Shown: positions 32,257 through 41,281, numbered from the stretch's first letter. The stretch: DNA of 45,717 bases from Oscillospiraceae bacterium (GCA_031254195.1 JAIRUW010000056.1:1-45717), one strand, 5' to 3'. Notes: generated by a model from the letters alone, not told the origin. Made by a program: numbers and translations.

Positions 32257-33129
32257 ATGATGAAGGACTATCTGTCTGTCAATGAGTTTTCTAAGTTATC
32301 CGGCATAGAAAAAACGACCCTGCGCTACTGGGATGAAATCGGGCTGTTCTCCCCGGCGAAACGCGACCCGGAGAACAATTACCGGTATTACGCCCCGGAG
32401 CAGATCATAGCGGTCAATTTTATCACCGTTCTGAGCGAACTGCACATCCCCCTGAAAACAATCGGCGCGATGGAGAGCGGGCGGACCCCCGAAAGCATCA
32501 TCAGGCTGATCGAACAGCAGGCAAAGCAGCTGGATATGGAGATGAGCAAGCTGCGTGAACGCTATTCCATCATACACGCAAGGCTCGAACTCATTAAATA
32601 CGGAATCAGGGTGCTCGACGGGTACACGGCGGTCGGCGGGGTCAGGCTTGACGCGGGCATCGACGCGGCCGGAGGGACAACGGTGGATGTGGATTCGGTC
32701 GCCGTCCTGCATAGGGACGATTTGACGTATATTCTCGGGCCGCCCAATGGTTTTCAGGGGAATGAGGATTTTTACGAGCCTTTTATGCGTTTTTGCAGGC
32801 AGTCGGAGGAGTTGCGCGTCAACCTCAGCTATCCAATCGGCGGGTACCATACGGACATGAAGAGTTTTTGCAAAACACCGGGACAACCCGACCATTTTAT
32901 TTCGATAGACCCGACCGGAAACCGCAAGCGCCCCGCCGGCAATTTTCTGATCGGCTTTGCGCGCGGTTACTACGGCACGTTCGGCGATCTTCCCGACAGG
33001 ATGGCCGCTTACGCGGAGCAACAGGCCCTGCGGTTTTCCGGCCCGGTGTATACCTTATATCTGCACGATGAGATTTGCATCAAAGACCCTTCGCAGTATT
33101 TGGTGCAGATTTGCGTGGCTGTTTCCTAA
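32257..33129 (+). CDS. MerR-family regulator with GyrI-like effector domain (2)
   Basis: 290 residues. MerR helix (LSVNEFSKLSGIEKTTLRYWDEIGLFSPAKRD), long coiled helix (about 75-120), and effector domain (LSYPIGGYHTDMKSFCKTPGQPDHFISIDPTGN). The C-terminal half is alignable with the previous gene throughout (SYP[VI]GG, M.SF, P.RF/HFI[SD].DP, LPERM/LPDRM..YA), indicating tandem duplication. ATG 32257 has AAGGAG 9 nt upstream. A palindromic repeat follows it. Confidence 0.9.
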   Translation: MMKDYLSVNEFSKLSGIEKTTLRYWDEIGLFSPAKRDPENNYRYYAPEQIIAVNFITVLSELHIPLKTIGAMESGRTPESIIRLIEQQAKQLDMEMSKLRERYSIIHARLELIKYGIRVLDGYTAVGGVRLDAGIDAAGGTTVDVDSVAVLHRDDLTYILGPPNGFQGNEDFYEPFMRFCRQSEELRVNLSYPIGGYHTDMKSFCKTPGQPDHFISIDPTGNRKRPAGNFLIGFARGYYGTFGDLPDRMAAYAEQQALRFSGPVYTLYLHDEICIKDPSQYLVQICVAVS

Positions 33130-33150
33130 AAATACAGGGACACGGGCGGC

Positions 33151-33237
33151 GTAGGGGCGATTATCAATCGCCCGCCAATATCCCCGCAGACCCGCCAATA
33201 CCCCATAGACCTGCGGGCGGCTAATAGCCGCCCCTAC
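33151..33237. repeat. Palindromic GTAGGGGC intergenic repeat, copy B
   Basis: 87 bp bounded by GTAGGGGCG and CGCCCCTAC. Each arm is a hairpin in itself (GGGCGATT-ATC-AATCGCCC and GGGCGGCTAATAGCCGCCC), and the middle contains a 20-bp-period duplication starting CCCGCCAATA (33171 and 33191). Same plan as 16354-16429. Confidence 0.7.
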
Positions 33238-33256
33238 AACCAAAACCGGCAGGTCA

Positions 33257-35476
33257 CTATCCGATGTTATTAAACGTCACAATGCTCTCCTGCCGTGTAT
33301 ACGCCCTCTGCGGGCTGAACAGCGGGTTATCCGCCGTGCCTGTGCCGCTCATAATTCCCGCGTTCCTTACATAGTTGATCGCGTTGACCGCCCAGCTGGA
33401 CGCGGTGCCGATGTCGTTGAACCCCGCCGAGCTGGTATTGCTCACGTCCATTCCCGCTACCTTGACGGTGTTCAGTATCATCGTCGCGGCCTGTTCGCGG
33501 TTGAACTGACCGCTTGGATTGAACCGTCCGGGGGCGGCGTCGGTGGGGGCCAGCTCCCCGCCCGTAACGCCCAAACGGTACGCCGCCAGTATATCGGTGT
33601 TCGTCGTGTCGGAGAAGGTGCGGCTCATCCTTTCAGGTATCCCGTGCTCTGCCACGATCGCGTCTATGTTCTTATCCAGCCTGACCTCCAGCCACCTGAC
33701 GGCAAGGCGGCAGAATTCGGCGCGGGTGATGACGTTGGTGTAGCTGCCTTGAATATCAGCCGGGACAAAGCCCTTGCCGATGGCGGCTGTGATACCAGCC
33801 TTCGCCCAGTCCGCGGCGCTGTCGAGGGGATTAGCGGCTGTACCGCCGCCCGGAAGTTTCACGCCGTTCATAGCGAAAGCGGGTTTATTTTGGTCGCTGT
33901 TACTTCCGTTGCCTATTCTCCCACCAGCTCCGGCTCCCCAAACCCAAAGGCTTCCATCAGCATATAAGCCCATTGTATGCCTCATACCTACTGTCACGGC
34001 GGCTACGCCGTCTTGTACTTTGACGGGCGTTCCCGCTCTGTTGTAAGTGGTTGTGCCGTTACCGTACTCACCGTTACCGTTCGCGCCGCAAGCCCAAAGA
34101 CTGCCATCGGTTTTCAGTATCATCATGTAACCTTCTCCGAAGGTACTCAATGCGGCGGAGGATACGCCGTCCATGACTTTTGCGGGGGTGGCTCTGGTTT
34201 GTTCCGGGCCGCCTTTGCCATCGCCAAGCTGACCGAATTGATTTGCCCCCCATGTCCAAAGTGAGCCGTCCGTTTTAATCGCCGCACCGAACATACCGCC
34301 AGCGTAAACGGCAACCGCTCCGTCCATGACTTTCTTAGGGGTTGTCTGTTCGGTGTTGTTAGCATAACCGAGCCTACCGTCATTACCGCTCCCCCATGTC
34401 CAAACGCTTCCGTCCTTTTTCAAAATCATAGAATAAAACGCGCCCGCCGAAACTGCGGCTACATTATCCGTTATCCTAACGGGTGTGGTGACAGGGTTGC
34501 TAATGTATGCGGTGCTACCATTTCCAATCTGACCTTGCACATTACTCCCGCAAGCCCAAACACTTCCATCAGTCTTTAGAATAAGCGTGTGGTCGTAGCC
34601 CGCCGACACAGCGGAAACGCCGTCCATGATTTTAACGGGTGAGCGGCTCATTGTGGTTGTGCCGTTACCGAGCTGTCCGTTTTCATTGCTTCCCCAAGCC
34701 CACAAAGTACCATCTGTCTTGACCGCCATCGTGTGTATATGCCCCGCTGAAACGGCGGAAACGCCGTCCATAATCTTTTTGGGTGTATCGTATTGATTCG
34801 CCGTTCCATCACCGACACTTGTTCCCCATCCCCATAAGCTGCCATCGTCTTTAATAGCAAATGAGTTGCTCATGCCCCCCGAAATGGTTGTGACCATCCG
34901 GCCTACCGGGAGCGACAACGTGCCGGAAGTCGGGGGCGTAGTGGGATTTGTTGGCGTTGTTGCACCGCCATCGCCAACTATTTTCGTTGGGGATTTTGCC
35001 CATTGCCCATAATATTCGACAATGGTGGTTGCACCTGTGCCGAAATAAGCATCTTGTTGAAGTAATACGCTCCGGGCAATAAATACATACTCGCCGGAAT
35101 CCTCATAGTATAAATGTGCGCTCTTTGCGTTTCCGTCCTCATAGATGGTTGAAAAGAGGAATTGTCTGCCTATGTACGCGCCATTGCGAAACTTCAACAC
35201 CTCAAAGCCATATTGAGTACCGTCGATTGGCATATTCACTATTGTAACGGCTTGACCGTCAACGTGCATATGTTCATCACCATACTCGTTAATTTCCCAC
35301 CGCAAGTTATACGGCGTATAGCCGTCACCGTTGGGTGCTGTGAACACTTGCGCCCCGGCAAGGTATGTTGTTTCTTGCCCCGGTACAATCGGGGAGGCTG
35401 TTGCGGTCAGCGGCAACAGGCACATGAGCATAATTACCGCGAGGGTCATTGCGAGGGTGCGTTTTAAGGTTTTCAT
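33257..35476 (-). CDS. Secreted RCC1-propeller protein with SLH repeats
   Basis: 739 residues. Signal peptide (MKTLKRTLAMTLAVIMLMCLL, cleavage after TASA-like site). An N-terminal beta domain (about 30-170) and a Pro/Thr linker (TTPTNPTTPPTSG) precede seven RCC1-like repeats (about 190-530), each with a GSLW.WG/ACG..  core and VSAVSAG-type strands, enough for one seven-bladed propeller. Three SLH repeats end the protein (about 550-739, FNPSGQFNREQAATMIL, FSPQRAYTRQESIVTF). It is likely attached to the cell wall through the SLH domain. GGAGGT lies upstream of the start. Confidence 0.92.
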   Translation of the reverse strand: MKTLKRTLAMTLAVIMLMCLLPLTATASPIVPGQETTYLAGAQVFTAPNGDGYTPYNLRWEINEYGDEHMHVDGQAVTIVNMPIDGTQYGFEVLKFRNGAYIGRQFLFSTIYEDGNAKSAHLYYEDSGEYVFIARSVLLQQDAYFGTGATTIVEYYGQWAKSPTKIVGDGGATTPTNPTTPPTSGTLSLPVGRMVTTISGGMSNSFAIKDDGSLWGWGTSVGDGTANQYDTPKKIMDGVSAVSAGHIHTMAVKTDGTLWAWGSNENGQLGNGTTTMSRSPVKIMDGVSAVSAGYDHTLILKTDGSVWACGSNVQGQIGNGSTAYISNPVTTPVRITDNVAAVSAGAFYSMILKKDGSVWTWGSGNDGRLGYANNTEQTTPKKVMDGAVAVYAGGMFGAAIKTDGSLWTWGANQFGQLGDGKGGPEQTRATPAKVMDGVSSAALSTFGEGYMMILKTDGSLWACGANGNGEYGNGTTTYNRAGTPVKVQDGVAAVTVGMRHTMGLYADGSLWVWGAGAGGRIGNGSNSDQNKPAFAMNGVKLPGGGTAANPLDSAADWAKAGITAAIGKGFVPADIQGSYTNVITRAEFCRLAVRWLEVRLDKNIDAIVAEHGIPERMSRTFSDTTNTDILAAYRLGVTGGELAPTDAAPGRFNPSGQFNREQAATMILNTVKVAGMDVSNTSSAGFNDIGTASSWAVNAINYVRNAGIMSGTGTADNPLFSPQRAYTRQESIVTFNNIG

Positions 35477-35556
35477 TAAGGTTGACCTCCATTTAGCAAT
35501 TATTGGGTTTTCGTTGTGCGCTTGAACCTCACTCTATCACATTTTTTCGCAGTTGG

Positions 35557-35593
35557 GTATGGACTATCTTGCTTTCGTATGGACTATCTTGCT
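35557..35593 (-). promoter_or_regulatory. Tandem 17-bp direct repeats upstream of the RCC1/SLH gene
   Basis: GTATGGACTATCTTGCT occurs at 35557-35573 and again at 35577-35593, exactly 20 bp apart (about two helical turns). They lie about 80-120 bp upstream of the start codon. Paired direct repeats of this period are typical of response-regulator or LytTR-type sites. Confidence 0.6.
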
Positions 35594-35632
35594 CGTTTTG
35601 AAAATTTTTTCGCTTTTTTTGCGAAATCAGGC

Positions 35633-35661
35633 AAAAAAAACGGTGTAGTAAACCTACACCG
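35633..35661 (-). terminator. Terminator of the chemoreceptor-HD operon
   Basis: On the minus strand CGGTGTAG and CTACACCG form the stem (35661-35641) with a 5-nt loop, followed by eight T. Confidence 0.9.
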
Positions 35662-35696
35662 CCAGTACATATATGATAGGAGCGTTCAGCGCCCCT

Positions 35697-36149
35697 TTAT
35701 AGATGCTTCCATTTGGCATACTCCTCCGTCAGCCTGGGCCACGCCAATTCAAAGCAGACGACGGCGCTTTCGCTGAACCGTTTTCCCGCCTGGGCGATAA
35801 TATCGTCTGTGATCGCTTCGTGATCCGGCGCTTTCGAATCCCAAAGGTAATAGTCCAGCCTGTCGGCTATGGCGTAGATGTTGGCGATCAGCGGTATTTC
35901 CTGGGCCGCTTTCATGACCTTCCGCGCGAAATCATCGCAATCCAGGGTGGATTCTATAGGCGTCCCGAGGTCATGGCAGGTCCCGTTCAGATGGGCGATC
36001 AGGGGCAGGGTCGTCCCGTCTGGGATGTCGCACCGGCGGATTGTTCTTTCCGCGTATTCCGCCATGATCGAGGAGCAAACGGCGACCCGCCGGATATGGC
36101 TCCGAAAGGGGAGCGAAAACTGCCCGAGCAACGTGTTCATATCTCTCAT
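35697..36149 (-). CDS. HD-domain-like protein
   Basis: 150 residues. HIRRVAVCSSIMAEYAE and LIAHLNGTCHDLGTPIE suggest an HD hydrolase fold, with His18, His53 and the HD pair His59-Asp60. The GYP motif of c-di-GMP phosphodiesterases is not seen, and the remaining helices are short, so activity is uncertain. It starts 7 nt after the chemoreceptor stop and is surely in the same transcript. A second in-frame ATG lies at 36140. Confidence 0.6.
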   Translation of the reverse strand: MRDMNTLLGQFSLPFRSHIRRVAVCSSIMAEYAERTIRRCDIPDGTTLPLIAHLNGTCHDLGTPIESTLDCDDFARKVMKAAQEIPLIANIYAIADRLDYYLWDSKAPDHEAITDDIIAQAGKRFSESAVVCFELAWPRLTEEYAKWKHL

Positions 36150-36156
36150 AACGGCA

Positions 36157-37935
36157 TCAATACTTTCCGTAGTCGCCGCTGTCCGGGTAAGCGGTCGTTT
36201 TGGGGGGCATGTGGATTTTCTTAGGCCCTCCCCGTACGCTGTCTTTCAGCTTGAACTGCGAAATCAGGTCTTCCAGCATCGCGGACTGGCCGCTCATTTC
36301 CTCGCTGGCGGCCGCGCTTTCCTCCGCCGTAGCACTGTTCTGCTGTACCACCTGCGCCACCTGGTCGATGCCGACGTTGATCTGCCTGATGCCCGCGGCT
36401 TGCTCTTCGGACGACCTGGCAATGTCCGCGACAAGCCTGTCGCTTTCGCTGATCCCCGCCACGATTTGCGCGAGGCTTGAGGCCGTTTCCCCGGCAATAC
36501 TGGCTCCCAGCCCGGCTTTTTCAATAGAGTCCTGAATCATTATGCCGGTGTCTTTGGCGGCTGCCGCGCTCTTGGTGGCCAGATTGCGCACTTCTTCGGC
36601 GACGACGGCGAAGCCCTTGCCGTGCTGCCCGGCTCTTGCCGCTTCCACGGCGGCGTTTAGGGCGAGGATGTTGGTCTGGAACGCAATATCGTCAATCGTT
36701 TTGATGATCTTGCTGATGGAATGGCTGGCGTCATTAATCTCGTTGACGGCCTTCGTCAGCGAATCCATTTGCCTGCTCCCCATCTCCGCCTTGCCCATGA
36801 TCTCATGCGCGAGTTCGGCGGTGCGTCCGGCCATCTCCGCGTTTGCCCTGGTTTTGTCCGCGATCTCGGATATGGACGAGGAAAGCTGCTCAACGGCGGC
36901 GGCCTGTTCGGTGGAGCCTTGCGCCAAAGACTGCGCCCCGTCCGCGATCTGCTTGGAGCCGTCCGACACCTGAGTGGTAGAGTTATGGATCTCGCCGAAC
37001 ATGTCATTTAGATTGGACGTCATCTTTTGAAGCGAGCGGCCCATCACGTCATGCTCCGATAAAAGCGCGAGTTCGGAGGTCAGGTCGCCGTCCGCGACGG
37101 TTTCCAGTACCTTTCCCACATCGTTGATCCGGCCCACGAATTTACTGGCCGAGGAGAGGCAGCGCCCTATCTCGTCTTTATTTTCCGCGTATTTGCCGAT
37201 GATTGCCATGTCTTCCTGCCGGAGAGTGATGTCGCCGAGCGTCCCCGCCTTGTCCATAAACTGGGTGAAGACGACCAGCGGCTTGCTGATCAAGCCGGAG
37301 ATATAGAACGCCAAGAAGATGGCAATGCTCATAACGGCAATCAGTACAAGGACGATGATGGTCAGCATCATCACAAAGAGTTTGTCGCCGGCGGCATTGG
37401 CATCCGCCGCGAGGTTGATCTTCATATCCAGGCATTTGTCAAAATCCTCGACAATCCTGTTGGTGTCGGCGGTATACCGCTGCATGACAGGGTATAGCTC
37501 GGCGGGATCGGTGTCGCCTTTGGCCAGCGCATAGATGGTTTCCATACATTCTTTGAAGGATGTGTCATACAGCCTGCGGGCCTCGTCAAAGAGGCGCAGG
37601 GCTTCCTCCTGTTTGATCGTCGCCCGGTATAGATCCATGTTCTTCTCCATCTCGGCTTGGTACTCTAAAGCCCGGCTGTGCGCATCCTCGACCATCGCCA
37701 TATCGTTTACGGCCGAGCCGATGATGAATTCGCGCAGGCTGACACGCTGACGCTGTAACATTTCAATAACCTTTGTCATATACGGCAGCGGCTGCGTCTG
37801 GCTGTCATACATCTCGCTGGCGCCTTTGTTGATGTCCCACATACCGAAGATGCCAACGCCGCCCACGAGCGCGGTCAAAGCCGCGACGAGGAGGAAGCTG
37901 ACAATCAGTTTCGCGGATGTTTTCATGTTTTTCAC
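36157..37935 (-). CDS. Methyl-accepting chemotaxis protein
   Basis: 592 residues. First membrane segment (about 8-32), a four-helix-bundle ligand domain (about 35-190), second membrane segment ([29 protein letters not shown] region), HAMP linker, and the signalling coiled coil with the hairpin tip [39 protein letters not shown]. The C terminus lacks a pentapeptide tether of the NWETF type. GTG 37935 is preferred because AGGAGG lies 9 nt upstream; the ATG at 37926 is 18 nt from it. It is cotranscribed with the HD-like gene. Confidence 0.93.
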   Translation of the reverse strand: MKNMKTSAKLIVSFLLVAALTALVGGVGIFGMWDINKGASEMYDSQTQPLPYMTKVIEMLQRQRVSLREFIIGSAVNDMAMVEDAHSRALEYQAEMEKNMDLYRATIKQEEALRLFDEARRLYDTSFKECMETIYALAKGDTDPAELYPVMQRYTADTNRIVEDFDKCLDMKINLAADANAAGDKLFVMMLTIIVLVLIAVMSIAIFLAFYISGLISKPLVVFTQFMDKAGTLGDITLRQEDMAIIGKYAENKDEIGRCLSSASKFVGRINDVGKVLETVADGDLTSELALLSEHDVMGRSLQKMTSNLNDMFGEIHNSTTQVSDGSKQIADGAQSLAQGSTEQAAAVEQLSSSISEIADKTRANAEMAGRTAELAHEIMGKAEMGSRQMDSLTKAVNEINDASHSISKIIKTIDDIAFQTNILALNAAVEAARAGQHGKGFAVVAEEVRNLATKSAAAAKDTGIMIQDSIEKAGLGASIAGETASSLAQIVAGISESDRLVADIARSSEEQAAGIRQINVGIDQVAQVVQQNSATAEESAAASEEMSGQSAMLEDLISQFKLKDSVRGGPKKIHMPPKTTAYPDSGDYGKY

Positions 37936-38016
37936 TGGAACACGCCTCCTGATAAATATATACATTTGCCTAATGCCGGGGATAGCCGTCGGCCACCGGT
38001 TTCCCCCGCATATCTA

Positions 38017-38024
38017 TTATCGGG
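38017..38024 (-). promoter_or_regulatory. Possible SigD-type -10 element
   Basis: Minus-strand CCCGATAA matches 7 of 8 bases of the motility-sigma -10 (GCCGATAA), 82 nt before the chemoreceptor start. A good TAAA -35 at 15-16 nt upstream is not present, so this is weak. Confidence 0.3.
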
Positions 38025-38054
38025 TGCGCAGGGGCTGTAAGGTCAATGTAATTT

Positions 38055-38080
38055 TTACAAAAAAAATATTTTTTTTGTAA
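38055..38080. repeat. Perfect 26-bp AT palindrome
   Basis: TTACA, a run of eight A, TA, a run of eight T, then TGTAA: a perfect inverted repeat with no loop base, between the divergent chemoreceptor and rnf operons. It may act as a bidirectional terminator or a protein site. Confidence 0.65.
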
Positions 38081-38214
38081 CCCTAGAGCTAAGCGATTCC
38101 CGCGATTCCGCCGGCCAGTAGGCAAGGCGCCAGGTTTGACAAAATACGCCGCCAAAGGTTCAAACACTTGAATGTTTACCACTGCCGCGGAGGAGACGGG
38201 GTCAAATCTGGATA

Positions 38215-38243
38215 TTGCAAAATAAGCGCTATTCCTGTATACT
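38215..38243 (+). promoter_or_regulatory. Promoter of the rnf operon
   Basis: TTGCAA at 38215-38220, 17-nt spacer, TATACT at 38238-38243. Confidence 0.75.
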
Positions 38244-38285
38244 GAAAGGTGGGAATGCAAGGATTCATAAGGAGATGGAAGCAAA

Positions 38286-39584
38286 TTGAAAAAAATACGC
38301 GGTTTGCCGGTGCCGCACTCGAAAAATACGGCCGGCTGCGCCCCTGTCGAAATACCGCCGCCTTTGGAAGTAACACTGCCTATGAAAATGCACAGCGGCT
38401 CCCCGGCGAAGCCTGTGGTGGCAGCCGGCGACCATGTAAAAGTCGGTCAACTGATCGGCGAAGCCGACGGCAGGGTTTCCTCCCCCGTACACGCAAGCGT
38501 TTCCGGCAAAGTTAAAAGCATTAACGACACCGACAGCGTTACGGGTCAAAAAGCCATTTCCGTCACGATTGCTTCGGACGGAGAACAGTCGGTATATGAG
38601 GGCGCCGCGCCCCCGCCCGTCACAAGCCTCGCGCAGTTTTTAGAGGCCGTTCACAACAGCGGGGTGGTGGGTCTCGGCGGCGCGGGATACCCCACGGCGC
38701 CTAAGCTCACGCTGAAAGAGTCTGTCGAGCTTGACTATATCCTGATCAACGGCGCCGAATGCGAGCCTTATATCACCTCCGACACAAGGGCCATGATCGA
38801 CGAAGCCGAGTATGTGGCCGAAGGCGCGCGGCTGATGAAGGAGTATCTAAAGCCTAAAACCATCCGTATTTGCATTGAAAGCAACAAACCCGAAGCCATC
38901 CAAAAGATGCGGGGATTGATCGAAAACGACGCGGGCATCGAGGTCCATGTGCTGCCGTCCTTGTATCCGCAGGGGGAACGAAAGGTTTTGGTTTACAACG
39001 TCACCGGGCGGATTGTACCGGAAGGCGGGCGCTTGACGGACGTGGGGTGCATCGTAATCAACTGCACGACGGCCGCGGTCTTCGCCAAGTACATAAAGAC
39101 AGGAATGCCGCTGGTTTCAAGAATTGTGACGGTGGACGGCTCGGCGGTGAAATCCCCGAGGAATGTCATCGCGCCCATTGGGACGCCAATCCGCGAGCTG
39201 TTTGACTTTTGCGGCGGGCTGAAAGACGATGTTCGGAAAATCCTTCTCGGGGGCCCGATGATGGGAGCGGCTGTCCCCGGTTTGGACGTGCCTGTCGTCA
39301 AGGTCACCAACGCCGTGCTCGCTTTTTCGGAAAAAGACGCCGCCCCACCCGTGCCGTCGGCCTGCATCAAATGCGGACGGTGTATTGCCAAATGTCCGAT
39401 GAGATTGATGCCGTCTTCCATCGAAAACGCGTTTGAGCTGAAAAATCTCGAATCACTCAAGAAACATAAGGTCAACATGTGCGCCGAATGCGGCTGCTGC
39501 GCGTATTTATGCCCCTCCAAGAGGCCGCTGGCGCAAGTCATGACGCTGTCTAAAAATATGTTATGGGAGGCGCGGCAAAAATGA
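38286..39584 (+). CDS. rnfC: Rnf complex subunit C
   Basis: 432 residues. RnfC carries the NADH/flavin-binding site and two 4Fe-4S clusters of the Rnf ferredoxin:NAD+ oxidoreductase. The N-terminal KNTAGCAPVEIPPP, the sandwich domain VGLGGAGYPTAPKL, GAECEPYITSD, and the two cysteine sets CIKCGRCIAKCP and CAECGCCAYLCP are as expected. TTG 38286 has AAGGAG 10 nt upstream. First gene of rnfCDGEAB; rnfD overlaps its end. Confidence 0.96.
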   Translation: MKKIRGLPVPHSKNTAGCAPVEIPPPLEVTLPMKMHSGSPAKPVVAAGDHVKVGQLIGEADGRVSSPVHASVSGKVKSINDTDSVTGQKAISVTIASDGEQSVYEGAAPPPVTSLAQFLEAVHNSGVVGLGGAGYPTAPKLTLKESVELDYILINGAECEPYITSDTRAMIDEAEYVAEGARLMKEYLKPKTIRICIESNKPEAIQKMRGLIENDAGIEVHVLPSLYPQGERKVLVYNVTGRIVPEGGRLTDVGCIVINCTTAAVFAKYIKTGMPLVSRIVTVDGSAVKSPRNVIAPIGTPIRELFDFCGGLKDDVRKILLGGPMMGAAVPGLDVPVVKVTNAVLAFSEKDAAPPVPSACIKCGRCIAKCPMRLMPSSIENAFELKNLESLKKHKVNMCAECGCCAYLCPSKRPLAQVMTLSKNMLWEARQK

Positions 39585-40501
39585 AAAATATGACCGTATC
39601 GTTCGCGCCCCATATATATGACCGGACAACGACGAGCCGCATTATGCGCGACGTCGTCATCGCGCTCCTTCCGGCGTTCGTCGCCTCTGTCGTCATATTC
39701 GGCCCGCGGGCCGCTCTTGTCACCGCTGTCTGTGTGGGCAGCTGCGTCCTCTTTGAATGGGTGTTTCAAAAGTTGATGAAAAAGCCGGTTACCGTTCAGG
39801 ATTTCTCGGCTTGCATAACCGGATTGCTGCTGGCGTTCAACCTGCCTGTGGAGATTCCCCTCTGGCAGGCTGTATTCGGCTGTTTTGTGGCAATCATTTT
39901 TGTCAAGCAGCTTTTCGGGGGTTTGGGCAAAAATTTCGCCAACCCCGCCATAACGGCGCGCGTCGTGATGTTTCTGGCCTTTTCCACCACCATGACGACA
40001 TGGGTGCAAATCCCAGACGCCGTTTCCTCCGCGACGCCGCTCGCGCTTATGAAGAGGGGCGAATACGGCGACCTGCCCGAACTTTGGAACATGATCATCG
40101 GAACGCGCGGCGGTTCCCTGGGCGAAACGAGCGCGCTGTTTATCTTGATCGGCGGCGTATACCTGCTCATCCGCCGCGTGATTACATGGCACGCGCCAGT
40201 CGCCTTTATTGGCACAGTCTTTATCCTTGCAGCGATATTTGGCGGGGAGCCTATGCACCATCTGTTTGCCGGCGGACTGTTTCTGGGCGCGTTTTTCATG
40301 GCGACGGACTATCCCACCACGCCGCAGACAAACCTTGGACGCTTTATATTCGGCGCAGGGTGCGGGGTGCTTACGGTAGTCATCCGGCTTTACGGCAATT
40401 ACCCTGAGGGCGTGGCCTTCTCGATCCTGCTTATGAATATGGTGGTTCCCTTTATCAACAAGCTCACGCTGAGAAAAGCGTTGGGAGGTGCGAAGGGTTG
40501 A
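39581..40501 (+). CDS. rnfD: Rnf complex subunit D
   Basis: 306 residues with about eight to nine transmembrane segments. The FMN attachment region appears as SATPLALMKRG (threonine in SATPL). GLGKNFANPAITARV and DYPTTPQTNLGRFIFGAG are family motifs. ATG 39581 overlaps the rnfC stop, with GGGAGG upstream. It ends in TGA shared with the rnfG TTG start. Confidence 0.96.
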   Translation: MKNMTVSFAPHIYDRTTTSRIMRDVVIALLPAFVASVVIFGPRAALVTAVCVGSCVLFEWVFQKLMKKPVTVQDFSACITGLLLAFNLPVEIPLWQAVFGCFVAIIFVKQLFGGLGKNFANPAITARVVMFLAFSTTMTTWVQIPDAVSSATPLALMKRGEYGDLPELWNMIIGTRGGSLGETSALFILIGGVYLLIRRVITWHAPVAFIGTVFILAAIFGGEPMHHLFAGGLFLGAFFMATDYPTTPQTNLGRFIFGAGCGVLTVVIRLYGNYPEGVAFSILLMNMVVPFINKLTLRKALGGAKG

Positions 40502-41007
40502 AAAAGGATTTTATCATGCCTATCCTCGTCCTGTCGCTCGTATGCCTGTTTATGTCGGGCGCACTCGCCGTCAGCGACTCCATAACGCGCCCCGTGATCG
40601 AAGAGGCGTCTGCCGAGCGGGCGCTGGCTGTCAAAAAAGAGATTCTGCCCCTCGCGGAAGAGTTTGTGCTGTTGGAGGTGGAAGGCCTGCCCAAAAGAAT
40701 CGTTGAGGTTTACGGGACGCCGGACAATCAGGGCTATATCTTTTCGATCACAACCAGCGGTTTCGGAGGGGAAATCAGTATCCTTTGCGGCATCGACCCG
40801 GACGGAAAGATCATCAGGAGCGTCGTGATGTCACACAGTGAAACGCCAGGTTTTGGCGACAGGGTATTTGTCGCGGTAAACGAGAGCGAAGAGAAGGGCG
40901 AGCATTTTGACGCGGTCGCCGGCGCGACGGTCACATCTAACGCGTATAGAGAAGGCATACAGGACGCTTTCGCGGCTTTTGAGATCATAAAGGGAGTGCA
41001 GCCATGA
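40498..41007 (+). CDS. rnfG: Rnf complex subunit G
   Basis: 169 residues. A single N-terminal membrane segment, then an FMN-binding domain with the flavin-attachment motif GATVTS (in AVAGATVTSNAYREG). Start TTG 40498 overlaps the rnfD stop. The native rnfE start codon overlaps its end (ATGA at 41004), so coupling into rnfE was once present. Confidence 0.95.
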   Translation: MKKDFIMPILVLSLVCLFMSGALAVSDSITRPVIEEASAERALAVKKEILPLAEEFVLLEVEGLPKRIVEVYGTPDNQGYIFSITTSGFGGEISILCGIDPDGKIIRSVVMSHSETPGFGDRVFVAVNESEEKGEHFDAVAGATVTSNAYREGIQDAFAAFEIIKGVQP

Positions 41008-41180
41008 GCAAGCTCTCGATTCTGACGGCGCTTCGCTGTTTTGATGGGGCAGGGCAAATCTGTTCTCCGAAAATCGGGCCGTCAAATCTGCCGCCGCATT
41101 TGAAGTCCATATGGATGTGCAGTTCTCCCTCTCCTTTGTCAAACTCTATGCTATCTATAAATATAGGGCTTTCAACATAG
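41004..41180 (+). pseudogene. Original rnfE start, cut off by the insertion
   Basis: The native ATG overlaps the rnfG stop and encodes MSKLSILT, the standard RnfE N terminus. After codon 8 the frame enters the left inverted repeat and runs 50 codons through element DNA to TAG 41178-41180. It can only give a meaningless 58-residue peptide. The rest of rnfE lies beyond the element. Confidence 0.85.
41019..41026. repeat. Left target-site duplication
   Basis: ATTCTGAC next to the left inverted repeat. The right copy at 41750-41757 is ATCCTGAC (7 of 8). Confidence 0.8.
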
Positions 41181-41224
41181 AGCGCTACTTCAAACAATTT
41201 CACCAGAATATCCAAATGAATCAC
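41040..41224 (-). pseudogene. ISL3-family transposase, N-terminal remnant
   Basis: About 62 residues from GTG 41224: IHLDILVKLFEVALYVE, FIDSIEFDKGEGELHIHMDF, then GGRFDGPIFGEQICPAP. This is the start of clostridial ISL3 transposases up to the zinc-ribbon. The first cysteines of that ribbon are changed (Gly and Phe where Cys-Pro-x-Cys is expected), and the coding sequence then ends at the left inverted repeat. About 300-plus residues, including the catalytic domain, are missing. Confidence 0.75.
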
Positions 41225-41281
41225 CTCAGGCTCATTTATGCAAGTAAACTCAGCATATTTCAATGAAAGAAGGTTTTGGCC

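Noticed and set aside
35557..35593. Two direct repeats as a minimal CRISPR array
   Set aside because: The 17-bp units are separated by 3 bp, with no spacers and no cas genes nearby.
37936..38285. Possible c-di-GMP riboswitch before the chemoreceptor
   Set aside because: The conserved core of the GEMM class is not present on either strand. Only the AT palindrome and a weak SigD-like -10 were seen.
38993..40261. Long open frame antisense to rnfC and rnfD
   Set aside because: Low-complexity, charged sequence created by the complementary strand of well-supported rnf genes.
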